This document shows, piece after piece, positions 28,853 to 37,575 of a stretch of DNA of 64,000 nt (position 1 is the first letter of the stretch; every line of letters starts with the position of its first letter). The stretch is taken from assembly GCF_039904985.1 (NCBI RefSeq), contig NZ_CP157005.1, forward strand, positions 62,001-126,000, written 5' to 3'. The notes beneath the pieces were generated by a model. The model made no database searches and was not told where the DNA came from. It was given only the letters and a program-made list of their open reading frames with translations. This DNA is from Methylomonas sp. AM2-LC (GTDB lineage: Bacteria; Pseudomonadota; Gammaproteobacteria; Methylococcales; Methylomonadaceae). The position numbers were made by a program, and so were the translations under genes.

Positions 28853-29662
28853 CTAATGCGAACCCTCAAGTCTGGAAAGTATCTCTGCCCAGTAAACTAA
28901 CCATCCTTGCTGATGACTTACACCTGATAGCACTTCGACCCGACTATTGGCTCGGGACTCTAATAAATGCATAAACAACTTGGGCGGTATATTACTATCC
29001 TCTGCGCCCATGTAATGCCATTCAAGCGCACCATTATTAACATAATCCGCTGGATTTTCAGACTCACTCAAGTGCTGATAACCGTGATAATCCGCCCAAA
29101 GATTAATATCGTAATTGCCTGACAATGTTAACAAATGCTTAGTATTCGGTACACGACTGCTTAGCAACATCGCCAGACTACCTCCGCCACTATGTCCAAT
29201 CAGAACCAATTCGTTATAACCATATCGGTTTACAAACTCTTTAATACCCACAGTCATTGAGCCTAAAACCTGCTCACCATAACGGGCGCTGGTCCACAAA
29301 TTTGGCTTGCAACCCGCATCGTTTGCATGACCATTATAACAAGGACGCCCCAGATACAGGGCAGGGCTAGAATCCATTGCCATTAACGGTAACATCAGTG
29401 AGGCACGTGTAGTAGGTTCTGCGGCTGGCAGCAAACCATTTTGCCAAGGTCGTCCATCACCTTCAAGATATATATGCAATACTCTACCTCCCACGATACC
29501 CGGCTGATAAAAACAGCTAAGTACAAATCCTTCGGCGTTTAATTCCACACTTTGCATACCAAACTGTTTAGCTGTAGCAAGCAGACGCTCAGTTGGCGCA
29601 TTACAGGCCATCAAACACAGCAAGAACCCGCAATAGATAAAAAAAACAGGTATTTTTGTCAT
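28853..29662 (-). CDS. Alpha/beta-hydrolase fold lipoprotein
   Basis: A 269-residue protein with lipobox C-L-M-A-C20. The mature part has the nucleophile elbow L-I-G-H-S-G-G-G-S-L-A-M, an oxyanion-type L-E-G-D-G-R-P-W segment, and a late His in G-V-S-H-Q-Q-G, consistent with a Ser-Asp-His serine hydrolase. Several Cys residues (C-Y-N-G-H-A-N-D-A-G-C) suggest a disulfide in the envelope. It lies 71 bp upstream of the caspase gene on the same strand, possibly one transcript. The substrate (ester, lipid or peptide) cannot be told. Confidence 0.82.
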   Translation of the reverse strand: MTKIPVFFIYCGFLLCLMACNAPTERLLATAKQFGMQSVELNAEGFVLSCFYQPGIVGGRVLHIYLEGDGRPWQNGLLPAAEPTTRASLMLPLMAMDSSPALYLGRPCYNGHANDAGCKPNLWTSARYGEQVLGSMTVGIKEFVNRYGYNELVLIGHSGGGSLAMLLSSRVPNTKHLLTLSGNYDINLWADYHGYQHLSESENPADYVNNGALEWHYMGAEDSNIPPKLFMHLLESRANSRVEVLSGVSHQQGWLVYWAEILSRLEGSH

Positions 29663-29750
29663 TCAAATATTGAATCCGATAATTTTGTATGCCACAGATA
29701 GGTCAGGTTTCAGCTAAAATTAAGCAAAAAACTTACCCTTGGTTGGCATC

Positions 29751-31421
29751 ATGACTTCATTTGATAAGGCATTACAAGCATTTCATCAATCGCAGATTAG
29801 CTTTATCGAGCTAATCGCTCTCCTGAAAAAAACAGGTATTGCCGCGCCTGAAGTTGATATTTTGCATAACTTATTAAAAAATGAACACCAGGCGGGCAAA
29901 TTATCAGATGAAACTTATGCAAATCTGAAAGCCGAGTTGAGTGATACACACCCTAGCGACTTTGATCTGGACAAAACCCAAATACTGATCGAAACCACAA
30001 ACTACGATACAGATGCTACACAGTTATTACCTCCTTTAACAGGCAGTGAATCCAATCTACCCCCGCCATCACTTACGTCCATGCCCATGCATACCGAGTC
30101 GTTATTAACGGGTTTATCACAAGGTCAGGGCCTATCAGAACTTAAAGTGGGGGCAACACTAAACAACCGCTTTGTACTGCAAGAGTTATTAGGTGTAGGC
30201 GGTATGGGTTTGGTGTTCAAAGCGGTGGATTTACGCAAAATAGAAGCAGCCGATAAAGAACCTTTCGTGGCCTTGAAAGTTTTAAACCAAGACTTCCAGA
30301 CCGACCCAATGGCATTGATTGCTTTGCAACGAGAAACCAAGCGGGCACAGACGCTAGCTCACCCCAACATTATCAAAGTTTATGATTTTGACCGTGATGG
30401 TGGGCATGTGTTCATGACCATGGAATATTTGCAAGGTCGCCCCCTCAGTCATCTCATCAAAGAGCATGATGTCAATGGTTTATCCTATAAACAAGCTTGG
30501 CCTATCATTCATGCCATGGCTGACGCATTAGCCTATGCCCACAAAAAAAATATTGTGCATTCCGATTTTAAGCCAGGCAACGTTTTCATTGATGAAAGCA
30601 ATGAGGTACGGGTATTGGATTTCGGCATTGCCTGCGCAATAGGCCGTAGTGACAAAGACCATCAAGATGCTACGGTATTCAATGCCCGCTCTTTAGGTGC
30701 CATGACCCCTGCTTATGCCAGTCTGGAACAATTACGATTCAGTGAACCCGATCAGCGCGACGATATTTATGCCCTGGCTTGCGTCAGTTACGAGTTATTA
30801 ACCGGCAAACATCCCTTTGGTCGGCTTTCTGCGGAAAAAGCCCTCGAAGTTAATTTGCAAGTTAAACCAATCAGTAAATTATCGCATCGACAATGGAAAT
30901 GTTTGCAAAAAGCCCTAGCATTTCAACAAGAACAGCGCACCAGCAACATTAATGAGTTTTTAACCGGGCTAGGCCCTCGTTCCGCCTTATTTTATGGCTT
31001 ATGGGGCGCAGGTATTCTTAGTATTGGCCTATTAGGCGGTAATATTTACCAAAGCTTTCTGGCACCCCCCACTGTGATAGAAGCACCCATCATTGCTGCC
31101 CCTCTAACCCCAGAACAACAACAAAAAATTAAAGACTTTCTGGAATTAGCTAGCATCCATACCGATGTCGGATATTTAACTGCTCCTACAGGCAGCAACG
31201 CTTTATGGGCGTATCAGGAAGTGCTTAAAATAGATCCTTATAACCAGCAAGCCAAAGACGGTATGCTCAAAATTGCCGATTTATTAGAACAACAGGCCTG
31301 GGAAGCCTATGAAAAAAATGATAGGGCCACCGCACTGAAAAAAGTCCAAGAAGGATTGGAAGCATATTCATCACATAAAGGCTTGCTGAGCTTGCAGGAA
31401 AAGCTTAGAACTATCCCTTGA
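29751..31421 (+). CDS. Membrane-anchored Ser/Thr protein kinase (STPK)
   Basis: A 556-residue Hanks-type kinase, starting at ATG 29751 rather than the TTG at 29739. Residues 1-130 form a pre-kinase region with two D-x-T-Q-[I/L]-L motifs (74-79 and 88-93), resembling phospho-Thr docking sites for FHA domains. The kinase domain has the glycine loop L-G-V-G-G-M-G (148-154), Lys176 in V-A-L-K, the catalytic H270-S-D-F-K-P-G-N (Ser replaces the usual Arg) and D290-F-G. A membrane segment (about 412-434) is followed by a TPR-like extracytoplasmic tail. It is divergent from the hydrolase/caspase genes and converges with speA. Confidence 0.93.
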   Translation: MTSFDKALQAFHQSQISFIELIALLKKTGIAAPEVDILHNLLKNEHQAGKLSDETYANLKAELSDTHPSDFDLDKTQILIETTNYDTDATQLLPPLTGSESNLPPPSLTSMPMHTESLLTGLSQGQGLSELKVGATLNNRFVLQELLGVGGMGLVFKAVDLRKIEAADKEPFVALKVLNQDFQTDPMALIALQRETKRAQTLAHPNIIKVYDFDRDGGHVFMTMEYLQGRPLSHLIKEHDVNGLSYKQAWPIIHAMADALAYAHKKNIVHSDFKPGNVFIDESNEVRVLDFGIACAIGRSDKDHQDATVFNARSLGAMTPAYASLEQLRFSEPDQRDDIYALACVSYELLTGKHPFGRLSAEKALEVNLQVKPISKLSHRQWKCLQKALAFQQEQRTSNINEFLTGLGPRSALFYGLWGAGILSIGLLGGNIYQSFLAPPTVIEAPIIAAPLTPEQQQKIKDFLELASIHTDVGYLTAPTGSNALWAYQEVLKIDPYNQQAKDGMLKIADLLEQQAWEAYEKNDRATALKKVQEGLEAYSSHKGLLSLQEKLRTIP

Positions 31422-31437
31422 TTTGCCCATACAAAAT

Positions 31438-33264
31438 TTATTTTTCTAAATAGGTATAAGCATTTAAGCCCGTTAATAATTCCTGTAAAAATAGTTGTTT
31501 TTGGTCAGCATTTAACGGGCTGGCATCCAGTTTTTGCTGATAGGCCAACTTTAGGTCCTCGGCATTGATATGCACATATTCCAATAGTTCGCTCACATCC
31601 TCACCTTCCATAAAATCTACAAATCGATAAGTCTGCTCGTGTAACTCGATATTAATGGAATGAGTATCACCAAACAAATTGTGCATATCACCCAAAATTT
31701 CCTGATAGGCACCCAGCATAAAAAACCCCAGTAAATAAGGCTCCTGTACAGTAATATCGTGCAAAGCCAAGGTATGACTAATATTTTGCTGATCAACATA
31801 TTGATCAATACGGCCATCAGAATCGCAGGTTAAATCCTGAATCACTGCACGCCGTGTTGGTTGCAATTCCAGATTATGGATAGGCATAATGGGAAAAATT
31901 TGATTTATACCCCAGATATCCGGCATAGATTGAAACAAAGAAAAATTACAAAACACCTTATCGGCCAATTTTTCTTCCAATTCTTGTAAAATTTCGCGAT
32001 GATGATGATTTTCTGCATTTAATTGGCGTTGCACCTGCCAACATAAACCCACATAATGCTGTTCTGCATTAGCCAATTCCGGCAAGCTTAAATCACCTTG
32101 TACAAATTGGGCGCGTGCTTCAGCCATATCAAACTGAGCATTGTGATAGGTTTCCGAAACATTTTGGGACAGGTTTTCATGCGGCAAGGTGTCGCCTTTC
32201 AAACGCTCAATTTCGGTGACATTGGTAATCATGATGGCATGATGCGCAGTGATTGCCCGACCGGATTCGGTAATAATATTAGGTTGTGGCAAGGAATAAT
32301 CGTGACAGGTTTCTGCAAAACTACGCACAATATTCTCTGCATATTCAGCCAGACTGTAATTGATAGAACATTCTCGCCGCGAACCGCTGCCATCATAATC
32401 TACCCCTAAACCACCACCGGCATCAACGGTAGTAATGGGTGCGCCGAGCTGACGCAATTGCACATAAAATTGACCCGCTTCTTTTAATGCCAGTTTAATG
32501 TCATGAATATTGGCAATCTGCGATCCCATATGAAAATGCATCAGTTGCAAACAGTCCAACATATTCTGCTGTTTAAGATGTGCAATCAGTTCCAGCACCT
32601 CGCTAGCATGCAAGCCAAATTTTGATTTTTCGCCGCCACTGTTCTGCCACTTGCCCGCACTGATAGTAGACAATCGCACTCTCAGACCAATTAAAGGCTT
32701 AACCGACAGCTTAGCGGCTTCTTCGATAATCAGGGCTAATTCCGATGGTTTTTCGATCACAATAAACACAGACAGGCCCATTAATTGTCCCATCAAGGCC
32801 ATACGGATATAAAATCGATCTTTGTAACCATTGCAAACAATAGTGCCGCCGCTTTTCGCCATGCCCAATATTGCCAATAACTCTGGCTTACTGCCTGCTT
32901 CCAGACCAATGCCATCAGCAGAAACGATGCTTTCCACCACATGGCCTTGCTGATTAACTTTGATGGGGTAGACTGGCGTATAAAGACCAGTATAGTGATG
33001 ATGAGTACGTGCATCATTAAAAGCCTGTTGCAGCCTACGGATACGATCACGCAAAATATCGGGAAAACGAATTAACACCGGCCAGCTTAAGCCTTTACCT
33101 TGTAAAGCCTCTGCAACTTCAAACACATCTACTTCTGTTGCACAATCAGCGCGTGGCTTTACACAGACATGACCCTTACTGTTAATAGAAAAATAGCCAT
33201 CTCCCCATTGTTGAATGGCATAAAGTTGTTTAGATTGTTCTATCGACCATTGCAGTTTGTGCAC
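31438..33264 (-). CDS. speA: Biosynthetic arginine decarboxylase
   Basis: SpeA decarboxylates arginine to agmatine, the first step of an alternative route to putrescine and spermidine. The 608-residue fold-III PLP enzyme shows V-Y-P-I-K-V-N-Q-Q with the PLP lysine (about residue 99), the glycine-rich V-D-A-G-G-G-L-G-V-D-Y-D-G, and late E-G-E-D-V. It is a little shorter than the E. coli enzyme (about 650). It is divergent from speE over 82 bp, which places two polyamine steps under a shared control region. Agmatinase or agmatine deiminase genes are not in the window. Confidence 0.95.
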   Translation of the reverse strand: MHKLQWSIEQSKQLYAIQQWGDGYFSINSKGHVCVKPRADCATEVDVFEVAEALQGKGLSWPVLIRFPDILRDRIRRLQQAFNDARTHHHYTGLYTPVYPIKVNQQGHVVESIVSADGIGLEAGSKPELLAILGMAKSGGTIVCNGYKDRFYIRMALMGQLMGLSVFIVIEKPSELALIIEEAAKLSVKPLIGLRVRLSTISAGKWQNSGGEKSKFGLHASEVLELIAHLKQQNMLDCLQLMHFHMGSQIANIHDIKLALKEAGQFYVQLRQLGAPITTVDAGGGLGVDYDGSGSRRECSINYSLAEYAENIVRSFAETCHDYSLPQPNIITESGRAITAHHAIMITNVTEIERLKGDTLPHENLSQNVSETYHNAQFDMAEARAQFVQGDLSLPELANAEQHYVGLCWQVQRQLNAENHHHREILQELEEKLADKVFCNFSLFQSMPDIWGINQIFPIMPIHNLELQPTRRAVIQDLTCDSDGRIDQYVDQQNISHTLALHDITVQEPYLLGFFMLGAYQEILGDMHNLFGDTHSINIELHEQTYRFVDFMEGEDVSELLEYVHINAEDLKLAYQQKLDASPLNADQKQLFLQELLTGLNAYTYLEK

Positions 33265-33346
33265 CCGCGTTCCTCATGCTGTCATAAATTTGATCTAATT
33301 CTAAAGTATAATGAAGTAAATATTATGACTTTTTTAAGGATGTATC

Positions 33347-34192
33347 ATGTTAGATGACCAATGGTTTAGTGAAGCTGTCCCTTCCGATGGCTCTGCCTTC
33401 TCTCTCAAAATCAAACGTAAACTCCACGAAGAACAATCCGAGTTTCAGTTTCTGGAAATCTACGAAACCGAACACTTTGGTAATTTAATGGTTATTGATG
33501 GCTGCACCATGGTATCCACCCGCGATAACTTTTTTTACCACGAGATGATGAGCCACCCGGTGTTATTTACCCATCCTAACCCTAAAAAAGTGTGGATTAT
33601 TGGTGGTGGTGACTGTGGTACTTTAAAAGAAGTACTGAAACATCCCGGTGTTGAACAAGCGGTACAAATTGATATTGATGAGCGTGTCACACGTCTGGCA
33701 GAAATTTATTTTCCAGAATTATGTGAATCGAACGGCGACCCACGTGCCGAGCTTAAATTTATTGATGGCATTAAATGGGTAAAAGATGCCGCACCTAACA
33801 GTGTTGATATTATTATTGTGGATAGCACAGACCCAGTAGGACCTGCAGAAGGCCTGTTTTGTGCAGAATTCTACCGTGATTGTTTCAATTGTTTAACAGA
33901 AAACGGTATTGTCATTCAACAAAGCGAATCAGCCTTGTTTCATATGAAAATTTTGGCAGAAATGCGTGGCGAAATGCAAGCAGCCGGTTTTAAAAATTTA
34001 CAAACTGTATTTTTTCCACAATGCCTATACCCCTCTGGCTGGTGGAGTGCAACGTTGGCTAGCAAAGCTGAATTAACAGGTTTTAGAGAACAAGACGCTT
34101 TAAATAAAGGTTTTGATACTGTGTATTACAACAGCGACATACACAAAGCCAGTTTAGCCAAACCCGAATTTTTCAAAAAAGCGTTTGGTTAA
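33347..34192 (+). CDS. speE: Spermidine synthase
   Basis: SpeE transfers an aminopropyl group from decarboxylated SAM to putrescine. The 281-residue protein has the family features E-T-E-H-F-G-N-L-M-V-I-D-G, Y-H-E-M-M-S-H-P, the nucleotide-binding I-I-G-G-G-D-C-G-T and I-I-V-D-S-T-D-P-V-G-P-A. The usual GGGDGG is here GGGDCG, a mild variation. A TATAAT box at 33307-33312 is a plausible -10. A stem-loop terminator follows the gene at 34212-34243. Confidence 0.95.
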   Translation: MLDDQWFSEAVPSDGSAFSLKIKRKLHEEQSEFQFLEIYETEHFGNLMVIDGCTMVSTRDNFFYHEMMSHPVLFTHPNPKKVWIIGGGDCGTLKEVLKHPGVEQAVQIDIDERVTRLAEIYFPELCESNGDPRAELKFIDGIKWVKDAAPNSVDIIIVDSTDPVGPAEGLFCAEFYRDCFNCLTENGIVIQQSESALFHMKILAEMRGEMQAAGFKNLQTVFFPQCLYPSGWWSATLASKAELTGFREQDALNKGFDTVYYNSDIHKASLAKPEFFKKAFG

Positions 34193-34211
34193 CCATTCAA
34201 TATAATGACTT

Positions 34212-34243
34212 CAAAGCCTAATACTATTTGGTATTAGGCTTTG
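34212..34243 (+). terminator. Stem-loop after speE
   Basis: A perfect 13-bp stem CAAAGCCTAATAC / GTATTAGGCTTTG with a 6-nt loop starts 20 bp after the speE stop. The following T-tract is weak (TTGCTTAG), so termination may be partial. The rest of the gap to 34507 contains only a small GCGTAG/CTACGC palindrome near 34260-34280 and no gene. Confidence 0.65.
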
Positions 34244-34507
34244 CTTAGATCAAAGCTAGCGTAGCCAACCCCTACGCATCACATTATGGGGCTCGGAACC
34301 TGTTTCTTTTACTGCACCAATGTTCGTGCTGAAGCCATTAGGCCAACGTTTTTAAGTTTCGTGTTGTTGATTACAGGCAAAAGAAAAAACCAGACTTTTT
34401 ACACATTCGTTTTTCAATGGCGAAACGATAATGGTAACTGAGGCTTGTAATTATTTAGGCAAACGGTATGCTTTACAGCAATCCAGTTTGTTTTAAGGAA
34501 TGAGGTC

Positions 34508-34729
34508 ATGAATCTTGAAACCAGAATTACCTTTAACCCACTCCAATGTGGCGGTAAACCCTGTGTGCGCGGCATGCGCATTCGCGTCAGCGATATTTTA
34601 CAAATGCTGGGGGAAGGAGTTAGCAGTGAAGAGATTCTAAAGGATTTTCCTGATCTTGAGCCCCAAGATATCCAGGCCTGTTTCTTGTATGCCGCTCGCC
34701 GAGTTAACTTTGAGCGTTTAGTGGCGTGA
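34508..34729 (+). CDS. DUF433-family antitoxin
   Basis: A 73-residue protein with the DUF433 hallmark core: R-I-T-F-N-P, G-G-K-P-C-V-R-G-M-R-I-R-V, then I-L-x-D-F-P-D-L-E-P-x-D-I-Q-A-C. DUF433 proteins are winged-helix antitoxins (VapB45 type) partnered with PIN-like DUF5615 proteins, which is exactly the next gene (4-nt overlap). A GAGG ribosome site precedes the ATG. It presumably binds its own promoter as a complex with the toxin. Confidence 0.9.
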   Translation: MNLETRITFNPLQCGGKPCVRGMRIRVSDILQMLGEGVSSEEILKDFPDLEPQDIQACFLYAARRVNFERLVA

Positions 34730-35064
34730 TCTATTGGGTTGATGCACAGCTACCACCACAATTAGCCGACTGGCTTAGTTGGACATTTAAGGTGGAAGCT
34801 TATTCATTACGCACCTTAAATTTGCGCGATGCTGATGACGAAGTCATTTTTCAAAAAGCACGGCAGGCAAATGTCGTAATCATTAGCAAAGACAGTGATT
34901 TTGTGGAATTGATATTACGCTTGGGCACACCACCGCAATTAATATGGGTCACTTGCGGAAATGTCACCAACCTCCACTTACAAGCGCTATTTGGCACAGT
35001 ATTTCCTCAAGCCCAATCTCTACTGGCATCTGGCGAAGCCATTGTTGAAATTGATACCTTATAA
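34726..35064 (+). CDS. DUF5615 PIN-like toxin
   Basis: A 112-residue protein starting at a GTG that overlaps the antitoxin stop (GTGA). The sequence starts M-I-Y-W-V-D-A-Q-L-P-P, and contains R-D-A-D-D-E-V-I-F and S-K-D-S-D-F, giving the cluster of acidic residues of DUF5615 (Mut7-C/PIN-like) putative ribonucleases. Paired with the DUF433 antitoxin it should form a type II toxin-antitoxin module. The frame is intact. Confidence 0.9.
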   Translation: MIYWVDAQLPPQLADWLSWTFKVEAYSLRTLNLRDADDEVIFQKARQANVVIISKDSDFVELILRLGTPPQLIWVTCGNVTNLHLQALFGTVFPQAQSLLASGEAIVEIDTL

Positions 35065-35228
35065 AGTCCTTTGTTATTAAGGATTGCTGTACTGAATCAA
35101 TTGAATCTAGGGCGCAATTACTGTTCGACAGCTTTTTTATGAAATCGACCCAGACAGGTACAAATAAAGATGTCTACTCGTCGCTTGACAGCAGCATAGC
35201 CTATGTATAGGCTTAAGACGGAGGTATC

Positions 35229-35462
35229 ATGCAAACTATTACCATAAAACTGTTTAAAAACGGACAAAGTCAGGCGGTGCGGATTCCAAAGCAATTTCAG
35301 TTCGTAGGTACTGATGAAGTGGTGATTCGCAGACAAGGCAACACAGTCTTCATTACACCTCAACGCAAAAGCTGGACATCATTTGCCAATGTGGACAAGG
35401 CGGATGCCAATTTCATAATTTCGCGTCCAGATCTGATGGAAAATACCAGGAGCATTTTTTGA
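35229..35462 (+). CDS. vapB: VapB-type antitoxin (AbrB/SpoVT fold)
   Basis: A 77-residue antitoxin. The N-terminal swapped-hairpin DNA-binding domain shows L-F-K-N-G-Q-S-Q-A-V-R-I-P-K-Q-F and E-V-V-I-R-R-Q-G, typical of VapB/MazE. The C-terminal part would wrap the toxin. A GGAGG ribosome site lies 5 nt before the ATG. Its stop overlaps the TTG of the vapC-like frame (TTGA), the usual coupling. Because the toxin frame is broken, this is now probably an orphan antitoxin. Confidence 0.87.
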   Translation: MQTITIKLFKNGQSQAVRIPKQFQFVGTDEVVIRRQGNTVFITPQRKSWTSFANVDKADANFIISRPDLMENTRSIF

Positions 35463-35899
35463 CGCTTTACATTCTTGATACGGATACCTGTAGCTATATT
35501 ATCCGTAAAAACCCAACCATTGTACTGGAGGCAATGAATATTGAAATCAGACAAGGACACGAGATAGCCATTTCTGCCATCACCTATGCAGAATTAATAT
35601 TGGGCGCGAAACGTTAGGGAAACCCCGTAAAACACTAGAGCCTTATTGCTGAATTGTGCGAACACCTGCCGGATATATATGCCTAGGACGCTAAGGCCAC
35701 CGAACAATTCGCCGATTTACAAACTTTGTTGTTCAATAAGGGAACACCAATTGGCGTAAATGATACCTTGATCGCTACCCATGCTCTGAGTCTTGATGCA
35801 AATTTAGTAACCAACAATACCAAGCATTTCGAAAAAGTTCCGGCTTTGAAACTGGTTAATTGGACTATGGATGTCAGTAGTCCCAGCGAACTTTCTTAA
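35459..35899 (+). pseudogene. vapC: VapC-like PIN toxin with three in-frame TAG codons
   Basis: A single 146-codon frame reads as a full VapC: L-Y-I-L-D-T-D-T-C-S-Y-I-I at the start, I-S-A-I-T-Y-A-E-L in the middle, G-V-N-D-T-L-I-A-T-H-A and L-V-T-N-N-T-K-H-F at the end, so all PIN acidic positions remain. It is interrupted by TAG at 35615-35617, 35636-35638 and 35684-35686. No frameshift is seen. TAG also ends normal genes here (asd, M16 partner), so readthrough is unlikely and this is best called a pseudogene produced by point mutations. The N-terminal 52-residue piece lacks the full active site. Confidence 0.85.
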
Positions 35900-36115
35900 A
35901 TCCGCCTAAGCCCCCAACCAGAACGCAGAATTATTTTTAGAATAACGAGGTCAAGTATTGGCACTCGCTACGTATTGAACTAATTTGAATAATGTAAAAA
36001 CGAAATGTTGAAATGCGGGAACTAATGGAATGGTCTACCCCACTTCCCAACCGGCCTCGAAATGGGCGATGATGTAATTTTTCAAACCTACATCAAAACA
36101 GAAGTGAGATAGACC

Positions 36116-37147
36116 GTGAAACATAGTAACGCAACTGCAACCACTAGCGAAAGAAGAGAATTAAAAGTGTTGGGCATCGATTTGGCAAAACAGAGTTTTC
36201 AACTACATGGCGTTGATGACCAAGGCCATGTGGTTCTTAGAAAGAAGATCAGTCGAAATCAATTGCTTGATTTCATGGCTAAATTACCGCCGTGCCTGGT
36301 TGGGGTTGAAGCCTGTGGTGGAGCGCACTTTTGGGAGCGTGAGTTTACCCAGCTGGGTCATTCTGTCCGAATGATTGCTCCACAGTTTGTTAAACCCTAT
36401 GTAAAATCGAATAAGAATGACGCGGTGGACGCCGAAGCGATCTGCGAAGCCGTACAGCGGCCAAACATGCGTTTTGTACCCACCAAGAGCATTGGGCAGC
36501 AGGATATTCAGAGTCTGCATCGTGTCCGTAGTCAATTGGTTGCCAGAAGAACAGCTCAAACCAATCAGGTGAGAGGTTTGCTGTTGGAATACGGCATCGT
36601 CATTCCCAAGGGGATTAATTATGTTAGAAAGGCTCTACCTTGTATTCTCGAAGACGGCGAAAATCGATTAAGTTCCTTATTCAGAGGATTGCTGAATGAG
36701 TTGTATGAAGAATTTGTGCATTTGGACAAACGCATTGAATCGACAGAGAAAAAATTAGAAACGTTGTGCACCCAGAATGAAGATTGCCAACGGTTACTCA
36801 CTATACCGGGCATCGGTTTACTGACGGCTACAGCCTTAATTGCTGCGATTGGCAACATAACGGTATTCAAAAATGGCCGGGAATTGGCTGCTTGGCTAGG
36901 GCTTGTGCCGAAACAGCACTCAACAGGTGGGAAACAGACGTTGCTGGGAATCAGCAAGCGAGGTGATACTTACTTACGAACCTTATTAATTCATGGTGGA
37001 CGATCGACGGTTAGAGTGGCGCACAAGAAGCAAGACAAACGCAGCCGCTGGATCACTGACATCACCAACGTCGCCGTAGCAAACAAAAATGCCCGGATTG
37101 CCTGGGCCGTACTGACACACAAGGTCAACTACAAAGCGGCGGCATAA
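36116..37147 (+). CDS. IS110-family transposase (IS1111 group)
   Basis: A 343-residue DEDD recombinase starting at GTG. The RuvC-like N-terminal part has G-I-D-L-A-K-Q-S-F (Asp), G-V-E-A-C-G-G (Glu) and S-N-K-N-D-A-V-D-A-E (two Asp). The C-terminal Tnp20 part has L-T-I-P-G-I-G-L-L-T-A, E-L-A-A-W-L-G-L-V-P and the S-T-G-G-K-Q motif with the catalytic Ser. The frame is intact, so the element may be active. These enzymes form complexes with an element-encoded guide (bridge) RNA. Confidence 0.95.
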   Translation: MKHSNATATTSERRELKVLGIDLAKQSFQLHGVDDQGHVVLRKKISRNQLLDFMAKLPPCLVGVEACGGAHFWEREFTQLGHSVRMIAPQFVKPYVKSNKNDAVDAEAICEAVQRPNMRFVPTKSIGQQDIQSLHRVRSQLVARRTAQTNQVRGLLLEYGIVIPKGINYVRKALPCILEDGENRLSSLFRGLLNELYEEFVHLDKRIESTEKKLETLCTQNEDCQRLLTIPGIGLLTATALIAAIGNITVFKNGRELAAWLGLVPKQHSTGGKQTLLGISKRGDTYLRTLLIHGGRSTVRVAHKKQDKRSRWITDITNVAVANKNARIAWAVLTHKVNYKAAA

Positions 37148-37319
37148 TCGATGATTGGAATAATGCCTTATTTTAAGCACTCATTAGGGGCTTTGCCCCT
37201 AGCCGTGCGGCTTACCCCACCCTCGCCGAGAGGATCGCTAGGGTTTAGATTTTAATAAAAGTCACTAGGAATGAGGCTAACAACGAATTGCGTGGATAAA
37301 ATTAAAGTGATGGCAAAAA

Positions 37320-37445
37320 AGGTAACACCTGCATTCCTATGAACCTGATGGGGTCTCGGGCTCTTAGAAGCCGTGGAACTGATGAGGTAGGAATGTGCGG
37401 ATTCCATCAGGGCTAGAGGATAATGGTTCCTCAGCAATTAAAGGC
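37320..37445 (+). ncRNA. Candidate bridge RNA region of the IS1111-type element
   Basis: The 3' non-coding part contains a dense set of base-pairing segments. An outer helix CCTGATGG (37344-37351) pairs with CCATCAGG (37404-37411) and encloses a GGCT/AGCC hairpin (37359-37372) and a GGAAT/ATTCC hairpin (37390-37405, overlapping by 2 nt). A GAGGA/TCCTC hairpin (37416-37432) follows. IS1111 elements are known to encode guide RNA on this side. Exact ends and guide loops cannot be fixed by eye. Confidence 0.5.
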
Positions 37446-37575
37446 CGGATATATGGAAGCAATATTCTTTTTGTCACGAGTGAAATTTTTCTTGCAATAC
37501 GGGGTAGACCATATATGACCCCGTGTGTTTTTCTTTCCGTGTGTTTTTTATTCTGAGTATTTGTTCGAGTCAAGC

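Larger units (their letters stand above)
36030..37512 (+). mobile_element. IS110-family element, IS1111-type, with perfect 12-bp inverted ends
   Basis: ATGGTCTACCCC at 36030-36041 is exactly complementary to GGGGTAGACCAT at 37501-37512. These short (sub)terminal repeats enclose a single IS110-family transposase with an 84-nt 5' and a 350-nt 3' non-coding region. A near-copy of the left repeat in inverse orientation (GAAGTGAGATAGACC) sits just before the transposase start. IS1111-type members carry such subterminal repeats, so the true ends may lie a few bases further out. No target duplication is expected for this family. The 3' region is the candidate bridge-RNA locus. Confidence 0.85.

Noticed and set aside
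35459..35899. Amber recoding (stop codon suppression or pyrrolysine-like use) in vapC
   Set aside because: TAG terminates ordinary genes in the same window (asd, the M16 partner), so genome-wide recoding is not supported; kept only as a finding to verify.
37148..37260. Possible attenuator hairpin AGGGGC-TTT-GCCCCT just after the IS110 transposase
   Set aside because: It lies within the element's 3' region and is more likely part of the IS-encoded RNA/end structure than host regulation.
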